Source: JAXMAR01 sp046350295
Lineage (GTDB): Bacteria > Planctomycetota > Planctomycetia > Gemmatales > Gemmataceae
Assembly (NCBI GenBank): GCA_046350295.1
Contig: JAXMAR010000058.1
Span: 1 to 40,496 of the forward strand
Length of the DNA: 40,496 nt
Direction of reading: 5' to 3'
In this document: piece by piece, positions 9,247-16,548 of the stretch
Layout of the letters: each line of letters begins with the position of its first letter
Position numbering within the stretch: position 1 is the stretch's first letter
Notes under the pieces: model-generated
Told to the model about the DNA's origin: nothing
Databases searched by the model: none
Seen by the model: the letters and a program-made list of their open reading frames with translations, nothing else
Program-made: the position numbers and the translations under genes

Positions 9247-9870
9247 ATGATGAGCCTCTCGACGAAGCTGAAGTCCCTGGTCAGGGACGCAAACGATCCG
9301 TGGGTCGCCGCATACGTTGTCGCCAACCTGGGAAAAGGGCCGAAGATGGACCAGTCCTATGCGGACCACATTCAGAGAATGCGCCGGGAGTACGCGCAAT
9401 TGCTGTTCGGCGTGCGCTCGGACCCGTTGGCGGCGGCTCGACTGAAGCAATCGGAGAGCATGAAGAGATTGCTCCGCCGGCAGCTGGAGCAGTGGCTGGA
9501 AGAGCAAAAGAAGGCGGCCGGCACGCTGGATGCTCTGTATCGGCGGCTGGAGAAGGAGGACGCGACCGATTTGATCGTTCGCCTCAAGGACGAGGAACCG
9601 CTCAATCGCTGGATGGCGATCCAGATGGCGATGCGGCGCTGGGACAAGGTCGACAACTTCCTCGTCGAGATGCTGGACGATCCAGCGCCGCTGGTGCGGC
9701 AGGCGGCGCATCAGGCATTGGTCCAGTTCGCCCGCGGCGCCGATCACGGGCCGTTCGGCGCCAGTCCGACCAAGGAACAGACCCGTGCGGCGCAGAAAAG
9801 CTGGCGCGCCTACCTCGAGACGCAGGACGCGCCGGAGGTGGAGTCGCGTCTGGAAGCTCGAACGCCCTGA
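9247..9870 (+). CDS. HEAT-type C-terminal protein, unit B second ORF, in frame after UGA
   Basis: This is a 207-residue protein. Its ATG (9247) lies one codon beyond the TGA (9241-9243) that ends the previous ORF, in the same frame, with no clear ribosome site of its own; ATG 9250 is an alternative start. It has no signal peptide. The middle is charged and helical (QLEQWLEEQKKAAG). The end is a HEAT unit, DDPAPLVRQAAHQALVQFAR, followed by GADHGPFG and SWRAYLETQDAPE. The last ~95 residues are almost identical to the second ORF of unit C. Without a signal it would stay in the cytoplasm unless translated by readthrough as the tail of the upstream secreted protein. Translation by reinitiation is the conventional reading. 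Confidence 0.7.
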   Translation: MMSLSTKLKSLVRDANDPWVAAYVVANLGKGPKMDQSYADHIQRMRREYAQLLFGVRSDPLAAARLKQSESMKRLLRRQLEQWLEEQKKAAGTLDALYRRLEKEDATDLIVRLKDEEPLNRWMAIQMAMRRWDKVDNFLVEMLDDPAPLVRQAAHQALVQFARGADHGPFGASPTKEQTRAAQKSWRAYLETQDAPEVESRLEARTP

Positions 9871-9901
9871 TCCCGCGGGCCTTTTCTTCGGAGGTCACAT
9901 C

Positions 9902-11404
9902 ATGCGTTCACGTGTGCTCCTCGTCTTGAGCGTGTCACTCGTCGTCGCCGCCCGTCCGGCCTGGGCCGACACGGAGAAGACGGCGACGCTCGTCGGCCGG
10001 CTCGACGACAAGAAGAAGGCGGTCCGCCTCGAAGCCTTGCGCGAGCTGGGCAAGCAAGGGACGGCGGCGAAGGAGGCGGTCTGGCGCGTCGCGGCGTTGT
10101 TCCACCATGCCGAGGCTCCGGACGAGGTGGCGCAGGCGGCGGCGACACTGGCGCAGCTGGGGCCCGCCTCCGTGCCCGAGCTGGTCAAGGCGTTCAAGGA
10201 CGCGAGGGTGGAGCAGGCGCGGCAGGCGGCGCTGGCGCTGGCGCGGATGGGACCGGCGGCGAAGAAGGCGGAGCCGGATTTGATTGCGGGGTTGCGCGAT
10301 CGGGATCCGGTCGTGCGCGCCTGGTGTGCGCAGGCCCTAGGCGAGATCGGCTCGCCGAGCGAGGAGACGGTCGCCGCGCTATTCAGGATGGTGGCCGACC
10401 CGGCGCCGGCGGCGCGTCGGCCGGCGGGGCTGGCGCTGGTGCGGGCCGGGCCGAAGGCGGTTCCGGGGCTGCGGAGGATCTTGCAGGACATGAGCGGGCC
10501 GGACCCGACGGAGGCGGTGACGGTCCTGGGGCTCATGGGCGCGGACGCGGCCAAGGCGCTGCCGGAATTGCTCACGGCGCTGGAAGACCCTGAGCCGCGC
10601 ATGCGTGCGGCGGCGGCGAAGGCGCTGGGGGCCATGACGGGCAAGGGCAAGGAGGTCGTGCCGCCGCTGGTCAAGGCGCTGGGCAAGGAGAAGGATTTCA
10701 CCGCGCAGCAGCACATCTTCCGGGCGTTGACGGCGCTCGGCGAGCAGGACGTGCCCGGCTTCTTGGAGGACATGCGCCGTCTCAACCGCGACGGGAACTG
10801 GGCGGCGCCTTACGTTCTGGCCCGCTTCGGTCCGCGCGGCAAGGACGCGGTCAAACCGCTGATCGCCATGCTCGGCGATCCCGATCCGGGGATGCGGCTG
10901 GCGGCGGTCCTGGCGCTGGGGCAGGTCGGCCCGGAAGCCATGGAGGCGATTCCGCATCTGCAACTGCTGCTCCGCGATCCCCAGCCACAGATGAGCGGGG
11001 CGGCGGCGCAGTCGCTCTGGAAGATCGACCGGCGTCTGGAGGCGGCGGCGCTCAAGCAGTTTCTCTTCGCCATGGATCAGAGCGACAAGGCGCTGCGGCA
11101 GCTCGAGGTGGTTCTCGTCAAGAGCGCTCCGAGAGTTTTCGTTCCGAAGCTGGCGGTCGACCGCAGGGCGTTCTTCGATCGCCGCATTCAGGAGCCGCTG
11201 AAGCGGCTGATCGACTTTCATCTCGCTCTCAACACGGCAGCCACGAACACGTCGCTGGACCCCGGCGGGTTGGCCAGGAAGAACCGGCTCGATCCGTTGA
11301 TACAGAGGACGGCGGACATCATCGATCAACTTGGCCCGGAGAGTATTCCGGCCCTGGTTTACGGCGTGAACCAGGGAACCAGGTTCGACCTCGGCTTCTG
11401 CTGA
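9902..11404 (+). CDS. Secreted HEAT-repeat protein, unit C first ORF
   Basis: This is a 500-residue protein from ATG 9902, with GGAGG at 9890-9894. An upstream in-frame start at 9785 would lie inside the preceding gene and is rejected. The signal peptide is MRSRVLLVLSVSLVVAARPAWA. At least eight HEAT-like units follow, with Ala-rich helix pairs (EVAQAAATLAQLGPASVPEL, VVRAWCAQALGEIG, MRAAAAKALGAMTGKG, MRLAAVLALGQVGPEAMEAI). From about residue 390 a charged helical region follows, ending DLGFC-TGA. It is intact, unlike its twin in unit B. The first 180 residues are nearly identical to unit B while the region around 390-470 has diverged, so the pair is mosaic. Predicted to be a periplasmic scaffold; partner unknown. 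Confidence 0.88.
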   Translation: MRSRVLLVLSVSLVVAARPAWADTEKTATLVGRLDDKKKAVRLEALRELGKQGTAAKEAVWRVAALFHHAEAPDEVAQAAATLAQLGPASVPELVKAFKDARVEQARQAALALARMGPAAKKAEPDLIAGLRDRDPVVRAWCAQALGEIGSPSEETVAALFRMVADPAPAARRPAGLALVRAGPKAVPGLRRILQDMSGPDPTEAVTVLGLMGADAAKALPELLTALEDPEPRMRAAAAKALGAMTGKGKEVVPPLVKALGKEKDFTAQQHIFRALTALGEQDVPGFLEDMRRLNRDGNWAAPYVLARFGPRGKDAVKPLIAMLGDPDPGMRLAAVLALGQVGPEAMEAIPHLQLLLRDPQPQMSGAAAQSLWKIDRRLEAAALKQFLFAMDQSDKALRQLEVVLVKSAPRVFVPKLAVDRRAFFDRRIQEPLKRLIDFHLALNTAATNTSLDPGGLARKNRLDPLIQRTADIIDQLGPESIPALVYGVNQGTRFDLGFC

Positions 11405-11407
11405 CCC

Positions 11408-12100
11408 ATGTCCCGCCTCGTCACGAGGCTGCGTTTCCTGGTCCGGGGAACCAGAGATCCTTGGGTCGTCGCCTATGTCGCCGGCAATCTGCAAACGCCG
11501 CGCGGCTGCACCAACAACGAGCTGGGCCAGGAATACGGCGATCTGCTGATGCGCATGATCTGGGCGCCCGCCGGCACCGAGCGCGAGCTGGTCAACGATG
11601 CGCTGGGCGACAAGGGGGCGCTGTTCGCCAAGCGCGAGTTTGCGGTGGCGTCCAAGGTGAGCGCCTTGAAGAGCGCGCGATCGCGCCTCAAGGACGCCGA
11701 AACCCAGGCGCTCATCCAGAAGTTCGTGAAGGATCAGTTGGAGGTCTGGTCCAAGGAGCAGGCGAAGCTGGAGGAGACCTTGAACGTCCTGTACCACGAA
11801 TTCAAGTACGAAGACACCCTCGGCATCGTTGTCCGCCTCAAAGACGAGGAGCCCCTCAACCGCTGGATGGCGATCCAGATGGCGATGCGGCGCTGGGACA
11901 AGGTCGAGAACTTCCTCGTCGAGATGCTGGATGATCCCGTCCCCATGGTCCGCCAGGCGGCGCACCAGGCATTGGTTCAGTTCGCCCGCGGCGCCGATCA
12001 CGGACCGTTCGGCGGCACTCCGACCAGGGACCAGGTCCGCGTGGCGCAGAAGAGTTGGCGCGCTTACATGGAGACGCAGGACGCGCCGGGCGCGGATTAG
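11408..12100 (+). CDS. HEAT-type C-terminal protein, unit C second ORF, in frame after UGA
   Basis: This is a 230-residue protein starting at ATG 11408, one codon after TGA 11402-11404 and in the same frame as the upstream ORF, as in unit B. No ribosome site is visible, which fits reinitiation or readthrough. The N-terminal ~130 residues differ from unit B (about 25 residues longer, with the helical stretch KVSALKSARSRLKDAE). The C-terminal part, from RLKDEEPLNRWMAIQMAMRR to SWRAYMETQDAP, is nearly the same, including the HEAT unit MVRQAAHQALVQFARGADHG. No signal peptide. The function is unknown; it is probably the C-terminal module of the upstream HEAT protein. Confidence 0.72.
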   Translation: MSRLVTRLRFLVRGTRDPWVVAYVAGNLQTPRGCTNNELGQEYGDLLMRMIWAPAGTERELVNDALGDKGALFAKREFAVASKVSALKSARSRLKDAETQALIQKFVKDQLEVWSKEQAKLEETLNVLYHEFKYEDTLGIVVRLKDEEPLNRWMAIQMAMRRWDKVENFLVEMLDDPVPMVRQAAHQALVQFARGADHGPFGGTPTRDQVRVAQKSWRAYMETQDAPGAD

Positions 12101-12109
12101 GCGCCGGCG

Positions 12110-12263
12110 CTTTGGAGTGCGGGGTCTGGACACCGTTTTTGGAGAGACGCGGCGACCTTTCTCTTGCCGTAGGTCCGGGCAAACGTCATTCTAGGAGTGG
12201 ATACGGTATCGCTTCCTGAGCCCGCTGCCCTGAAAAGCGGCGATCAATCGCCGCACTCCAAAG
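12110..12263. repeat. Candidate 154-bp element with 13-bp terminal inverted repeats
   Basis: ctttggagtgcgg at 12110-12122 is the exact reverse complement of ccgcactccaaag at 12251-12263. Inside the right end lies a second perfect palindrome, gcggcgatcaatcgccgc (12237-12254). No ORF is carried. It fills most of the gap between unit C and the next HEAT gene. It looks like a miniature inverted-repeat element or a REP-like dispersed repeat; no convincing target-site duplication is visible. Confidence 0.5.
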
Positions 12264-12277
12264 TGCGAGGAATGCGC

Positions 12278-13654
12278 ATGGCGTCTCTCTCCCGCTTGGC
12301 GTTGATAGCGCTCCTGCTCGGCGCCCCAATCGCCCCCGCCCAGGACAAGTCGGTCAAGGAGTACGCGGACGCCCTCAAGCATCCGGATATCCGCGTCCGT
12401 CTTGCCGGGCTTTCAGGGCTGGCGGCGGCCGCCGATGAAGCGGGGCCTTACAGCGAGGCGGTCGCCCGGCTGCTCAAGGACACCTATCCGCAAGTGCGCC
12501 GCGCCGCTGCCCAGGTGCTCGGCCTCCTCGGCAAGGACGCCGAAAAGGCGGCCCCGGCTCTCGCGGCCGCGCTCAAGGACGCCGATCCGCTCGTCAAGCA
12601 GCTCTCGGCCAAGGCCCTGATTGATATCGGCGGCGGCAGTATTCCGGCCCTGGCGCCACTGTTCAAGGACCCGGCCGACGCCTCCGCCCGATTGCTCGCG
12701 GTCCACGTCATCGAAACCATCGGCGACAGCGCCGAAGCCCCCAAGGTCCTGGCCCTGGCCGTCAAGGACGGCGCGGGCAAGGTGCGCCAGGCGGCGATTG
12801 CGGCGCTCGTCAAGCTCAAGGACAGCGAAGGAGTCGATCCCAAGGACGTGAGCGCCGCCCTCTCGGTCGCCTTGTGGGACAAGGCGACCGAGGTCCGTCT
12901 CGCCGCGGCAGCCGCCCTCATCGACATGGACAAGGCGGGCGCCATCCCGCTGTTCCTCAAAGCCTACAAGGACGATGCCCTGGCTGTCCGCCAGACGGCG
13001 CTGCAGGCGCTCGCTTCCCTGGGCGATGAACTCGACATGGACGCGATGCTCCTTCTGCGCGGCGCCCTGGAGGACAAGGACGCGAAGATCCGGCAATACG
13101 CGGCGGCAGGCCTGGGCAAGGCGGGCGTCAAGGCGCGCGAGCTGGCCGAAGGCAAGAAGGTGCTGGCCGGCCTGTTCAAATTGATGACCGACAAGGAGAT
13201 GAAGGTCCGCGAGGTCGCCGTCTACGCGCTGGGCCAGGTCGGCATCGACGACGAAGGGGAGTTGAAGATGCTCGCCGAGGGCTACAAGGACATGAGCCCG
13301 GCGGTGCGGGCGATGACGGTGCAGGCCCTGGCACAGTATTCCCACGACGAGGCGCCGGCCGACTGGCGCAAGCTGGTCCTCAAACACGTCGCGGAGGGCC
13401 TCAAGGACAAGGACAAACGCGTCGTCTACACGGCGGGAAAGACGCTCATCGGCGAGAAGACGTTCGCCGTCCCTGCTCTGATCAAGGTGATCGAAGGCCC
13501 GGCCGGCGCGACGCGCACCGTGGCGGCGCAGGTGCTCGGCGAGATCGGCGAGGATGCGACGGAAGCCGTGCCCGCGCTCCAGAAGATGAGCCGCGAAGGC
13601 TCGGCCGAGAACCGGCAGGCGGCGCTGTTGGCGTTGCAGAAGATCATGCCCTGA
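12278..13654 (+). CDS. Secreted HEAT-repeat protein
   Basis: This is a 458-residue protein from ATG 12278. GAGG at 12267-12270 is well spaced for this start; the ATG at 12272 is too close and the in-frame start at 12197 lies within the palindromic element. The signal peptide is MASLSRLALIALLLGAPIAPA. About ten HEAT/PBS-lyase-type units of ~38 residues follow, with motifs such as VRRAAAQVLGLLGKDAEKA, VRQAAIAALVKLKD, VRLAAAAALIDMDKA, IRQYAAAGLGKAGVKA and VREVAVYALGQVGIDDE. It ends with ENRQAALLALQKIMP. It is not a close copy of the tandem HEAT pair upstream. Known of the fold: a protein-protein interaction solenoid. No lyase residues can be identified. Probably periplasmic. Confidence 0.9.
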   Translation: MASLSRLALIALLLGAPIAPAQDKSVKEYADALKHPDIRVRLAGLSGLAAAADEAGPYSEAVARLLKDTYPQVRRAAAQVLGLLGKDAEKAAPALAAALKDADPLVKQLSAKALIDIGGGSIPALAPLFKDPADASARLLAVHVIETIGDSAEAPKVLALAVKDGAGKVRQAAIAALVKLKDSEGVDPKDVSAALSVALWDKATEVRLAAAAALIDMDKAGAIPLFLKAYKDDALAVRQTALQALASLGDELDMDAMLLLRGALEDKDAKIRQYAAAGLGKAGVKARELAEGKKVLAGLFKLMTDKEMKVREVAVYALGQVGIDDEGELKMLAEGYKDMSPAVRAMTVQALAQYSHDEAPADWRKLVLKHVAEGLKDKDKRVVYTAGKTLIGEKTFAVPALIKVIEGPAGATRTVAAQVLGEIGEDATEAVPALQKMSREGSAENRQAALLALQKIMP

Positions 13655-13775
13655 GTCAATGGTGAGGCGCCAGATCGACGGGAACACCGCCTCCCGCGAG
13701 GTGGCCGCGTCCCGCCGCTCCAATTCTTGCAACCTTCTGCCGGCGATCGTCCCGCGCTGCCCGCGCCGCCCCTCA

Positions 13776-13888
13776 AAATGGTTTGCAGATCGAGTGCAAC
13801 GAAATAAGTCGTATCCAGATAGTCGCTTGCGTCCAAGGCGCCTGAATGCTTTGCAGATCGGGTGTCTGGGTTGCAATGCAAACCATTT
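13776..13888. repeat. Intergenic 113-bp segment bounded by 12-bp inverted repeats
   Basis: aaatggtttgca (13776-13787) is the exact reverse complement of tgcaaaccattt (13877-13888). Inside, tttgcagatcgagtg (13782-13796) recurs as tttgcagatcgggtg (13850-13864) in direct orientation. It lies in the 368-bp gap between the HEAT gene and the SYLF gene, where I see no ORF. It may be a small mobile-element relic or a regulator-binding region. Confidence 0.5.
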
Positions 13889-14022
13889 CGTTCACGCCAC
13901 GACTTCTCAAAGCGCCAGGTTCACCTCTCTTGCTCCGTCCGACGCCCGCCTTGACCTTCGATGCGCTTTCGCGGTAGCCTTGCCGTCGCTTGATATCGAC
14001 GACGACCTACCTGGAGGACGGC

Positions 14023-15078
14023 ATGCGCGGCGTTTTCTGCTTTGCGACGTTCCTGGCGGCGAGCATTGTCGGCCCGGCCACGGCGCAGCCGTGGCGCACC
14101 GATGAGACACAGACGGTCGAGTCGGCCGCAACCGTGCTGGGCGAGATTGCCCACGATCCGTTGCGGGGCATCCCCCACCGGCTGCTTGCCGACGCCCAGG
14201 CCATCGTCATCGTGCCGGACATGCTCAAGGGGGGCTTCATCGTCGGGCTGCGCCACGGTCGCGGCGTGCTCCTCCTGCGCGATGAGAAAGGGCAGTGGCG
14301 GGCGCCCGCCTTCATCGCCATGACCGGCGGCAGCTTCGGCTGGCAGATCGGCATTCAGGGCAGTGACGTCGTCCTCGTCTTCCGCACCCGCCGCGGCGTC
14401 GACACTCTCCTCAAAGGCAAGCTGACGGTCGGCGCCGACGTCTCCGTCGCCGCCGGACCGATCGGCCGCGAGGCGACGGCCGGCACCGACGGCAAGCTCA
14501 GCGCCGAGGTCTACTCGTATGCACGCACCCGCGGCCTGTTCGCCGGCCTGGCGCTCGACGGCACGGCGATCTATCCGGATGCCCGCGCCGACACCGCCTA
14601 CTACGGTCCGGCCGTGGCGGGGAGGCCGACGCCCATTCCTCCTTCGGCGGTCAAGCTGGTCGCCATGCTGAGCCGGTACACGCCGACGCCGCCCGCTGCG
14701 GAGCCCCTCGTGACGGACGCCCCGACGCTGCCGAAGGTGGTCGAGATCCCGAAGGCGCCCGAGGTGATCGCGGGGACGAAGCTGGAGCGGTCGCGGCGTG
14801 ATCTCCTGGAGGCCAGCGCGCGCTTGCAGCCGCTGCTCACCGATGCATGGAAGAGCTATCTCGCGCTGCCGGCCGAAGTCTATTCCGACAAGGGCCTGCC
14901 GAGCGTCGACGCGGTCGGCCACGTACTGGCGCGTTTTGCGACCATCGCGAAAGACACCCGCTACCAGACGCTGACGATGCGGCCGGAGTTCCGGGCGACG
15001 GAGGCGGCGTTGGCGAGCTACTTCGCGGAGATCAGGGGCCGCGGCCCGGTGCTGGATTTGCCGGCGCCGCCGAAATAG
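14023..15078 (+). CDS. Secreted SYLF-domain (Ysc84-type) protein
   Basis: This is a 351-residue protein from ATG 14023, with GGAGG at 14013-14017 (an ATG at 13990 lacks such a site). The signal peptide is MRGVFCFATFLAASIVGPATA. A SYLF domain (formerly DUF500) spans about residues 30-190. It shows the classic run GGSFGWQIGIQGSD, then VLVFRTRRGVDTLLKGKLTV, AAGPIGR and YSYARTRGLFAGLALDG. Known of the family: SYLF domains bind phosphoinositide-like or other anionic lipids, and bacterial versions are often exported. The C-terminal ~150 residues, with a Pro-rich linker then a helical part, match nothing I recognise. The 3' end overlaps a convergent phosphatase fragment by about 60 bp. Confidence 0.88.
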   Translation: MRGVFCFATFLAASIVGPATAQPWRTDETQTVESAATVLGEIAHDPLRGIPHRLLADAQAIVIVPDMLKGGFIVGLRHGRGVLLLRDEKGQWRAPAFIAMTGGSFGWQIGIQGSDVVLVFRTRRGVDTLLKGKLTVGADVSVAAGPIGREATAGTDGKLSAEVYSYARTRGLFAGLALDGTAIYPDARADTAYYGPAVAGRPTPIPPSAVKLVAMLSRYTPTPPAAEPLVTDAPTLPKVVEIPKAPEVIAGTKLERSRRDLLEASARLQPLLTDAWKSYLALPAEVYSDKGLPSVDAVGHVLARFATIAKDTRYQTLTMRPEFRATEAALASYFAEIRGRGPVLDLPAPPK

Positions 15079-15380
15079 GTGTTGGACACGTGCCGATGCA
15101 CGCGGGCCGCGAACGCATGCAGGGCGGCCATCGCTTCCGCGCGGATGACAATCGACGGGCGAACCTTCCGCAGCCGGGCGACCACGTCCTCGACGGTCGC
15201 CGCCGTCGCGCTGGCGAGCAAGTACGCGCCGACAACAGCGGCGCTGCGCGAGTAACCGATCTTGCAGTGCACATAGACGACGCCGCGCGCCGCCTCGGTC
15301 GCGATGAAGTCCACGGCCGCCTGCAACTGGGCGGCGCTGGGCGCCGTGAGATCGAGTACCGGCAGGTTGCGAGCCAGCGA
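15018..15380 (-). pseudogene. Dual-specificity protein phosphatase, N-terminally truncated
   Basis: The 102 residues from TTG 15326 contain the protein-phosphatase P-loop HCKIGYSRS (Cys, four residues, Gly/Ser-Arg-Ser) within VYVHCKIGYSRSAAVV. Upstream the same frame continues with family-like sequence (NLPVLDLTAPSAAQLQAAVDF) to about 15380 but reaches no ATG/GTG/TTG. The N-terminal half of the usual ~160-residue domain, including the general-acid Asp loop, is missing. The break point faces the truncated antitoxin-like ORF on the other strand. The C-terminus overlaps the SYLF gene. If translated from the TTG it would keep the nucleophile Cys and Arg but lack much of the fold. A non-functional relic is the best reading. 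Confidence 0.6.
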
Positions 15381-15472
15381 CGCGGCAGCTGGGCGCGTTG
15401 AAGGGGAGTATCGTCTACCTGGCGCCGGACTTCGAGGCGATCCCCGAAGGATTTGAGGACTACATCAACTGA
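15374..15472 (+). pseudogene. C-terminal fragment of a Phd/YefM-like antitoxin
   Basis: The frame reads QLGALKGSIVYLAPDFEAI then PEGFEDYIN and TGA (15470-15472). This matches the usual antitoxin tail, in which a Gly-x-Leu-Lys-Gly strand is followed by a DFDxP(L/I) then (D/E)F(K/E)(D/E)Y ending. No N-terminal DNA-binding part or start codon is present. It begins at the point where the phosphatase on the other strand ends, so both are 5'-truncated at one junction. No toxin gene follows; trpS is next on the other strand. The assignment rests on about 28 residues. Confidence 0.4.
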
Positions 15473-16475
15473 AAACGCTTGACGCCAGCCCCGTCGCCGC
15501 CCGCACCAGATCCATCGTCTGCCTAGCCTCCGCCCGCGCCTTCTTCGCCCCCTCGCGCAGGATGTCTTCCACGGTCGCCGGGTCCTGCGCCAGCTCCTTG
15601 CGTTTCTGCCGGAAGGGCTCGAAGTAGGCGTCCACCTTCGCCTTCAGCATCTTCTTCGCGTGTCCGTATCCAATCGCGCCGGACCGATAATCCGCGGCCA
15701 GGCCGGCCTTCTCCTCGTCGGTCGCGAACAGGCTGTGGAGGGCGAAGACGTTGCACGGCTCCGGGTCGAGCGGCTGGCCCAGCGGGGTGCTCGTCGTCTT
15801 GATCGCCATGATCGTCTTTTCCAGCGGCTTGCCCTCGGCGAAGATGTCGATCGTGTTGCCGTAGGACTTGCTCATCTTCTGCCCATCGGTCCCCGGTACC
15901 TTCGATTCCTTGTCGAGCTTCCAGTTGGGGATGGGGAAGATGTCGCCGTACGCGCGGTTGAACTTACCGGCCATGTCCTGCGTCATCTCCAGGTGCTGCA
16001 CCTGGTCCTTGCCGACCGGGACGATGTTGGAGCGGACGATGAGGATATCGGCCGCCATCAGCACCGGATAGGTGAACAGGCCGACGCTCGCCTCGATCCC
16101 CTTCTCGATCTTCTCCTTGTAAGAGACGGCCCGCTCGAGCAGGCCCATGTTCGTGACGGTCGACAAGATCCAGGCGAGCTCGGTGACTTCCGGCACGTCG
16201 GACTGGCGGAAGAAGACGGCCCGCTTGGGGTCGAGGCCGAGGGCGAGGTAGTCGAGGGCGACGTCGCGCGTGTTCTCGGCGAGTCGCTTCGAGTCCTGGA
16301 TGCTGGTGAGGGCGTGGTAGTTGGCGATGAAATAGAAGCAGTCCCCCTGCTCCTGCAGCTCGATGTGCTGCTTGACGGCGCCGAAGTAATTGCCCAGGTG
16401 CAGCTTGCCGGAGGGCTGCACGCCAGAAAGGATGCGCGGGCGTTTGGGAGCGGCGGGGGTTGGTGGCTGCGGCAT
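15465..16475 (-). CDS. trpS: Tryptophanyl-tRNA synthetase
   Basis: Charges tRNA-Trp with tryptophan in the cytoplasm; a class I synthetase. The 336 residues match the bacterial TrpRS length. The HIGH-type motif is HLGN at residues 26-29 (in GKLHLGNYFGA) and the KMSKS loop is intact at residues 200-204 (GQKMSKSYGNTI). SGVQPSG, YPVLMAADIL and VPVGKDQVQHLEMTQD are typical TrpRS blocks. Start ATG 16475 begins a Pro-rich N-terminal extension of about ten residues. It is divergently arranged with the DUF4058 gene, with 73 bp between the starts. The frame is intact, in contrast to pyrE nearby. Confidence 0.97.
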   Translation of the reverse strand: MPQPPTPAAPKRPRILSGVQPSGKLHLGNYFGAVKQHIELQEQGDCFYFIANYHALTSIQDSKRLAENTRDVALDYLALGLDPKRAVFFRQSDVPEVTELAWILSTVTNMGLLERAVSYKEKIEKGIEASVGLFTYPVLMAADILIVRSNIVPVGKDQVQHLEMTQDMAGKFNRAYGDIFPIPNWKLDKESKVPGTDGQKMSKSYGNTIDIFAEGKPLEKTIMAIKTTSTPLGQPLDPEPCNVFALHSLFATDEEKAGLAADYRSGAIGYGHAKKMLKAKVDAYFEPFRQKRKELAQDPATVEDILREGAKKARAEARQTMDLVRAATGLASSVFS

Positions 16476-16548
16476 GATCGGGGTCCGGGTGTCTGTGTCG
16501 CCTCTTCATGTTATGATAGAAGCCATCCCGACGAGAGGAGACCGCGGC

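Noticed and set aside
9241..9288. Selenocysteine UGA with a downstream SECIS hairpin
   Set aside because: A hairpin is present, but it is not conserved in sequence with the one in unit C and the Cys-UGA-Pro context matches no selenoprotein I know; reported only as one option for the split.
10379..12133. 584-codon minus-strand open frame over the HEAT unit C
   Set aside because: Composition follows from the repeated HEAT codons opposite; no start context or motif.
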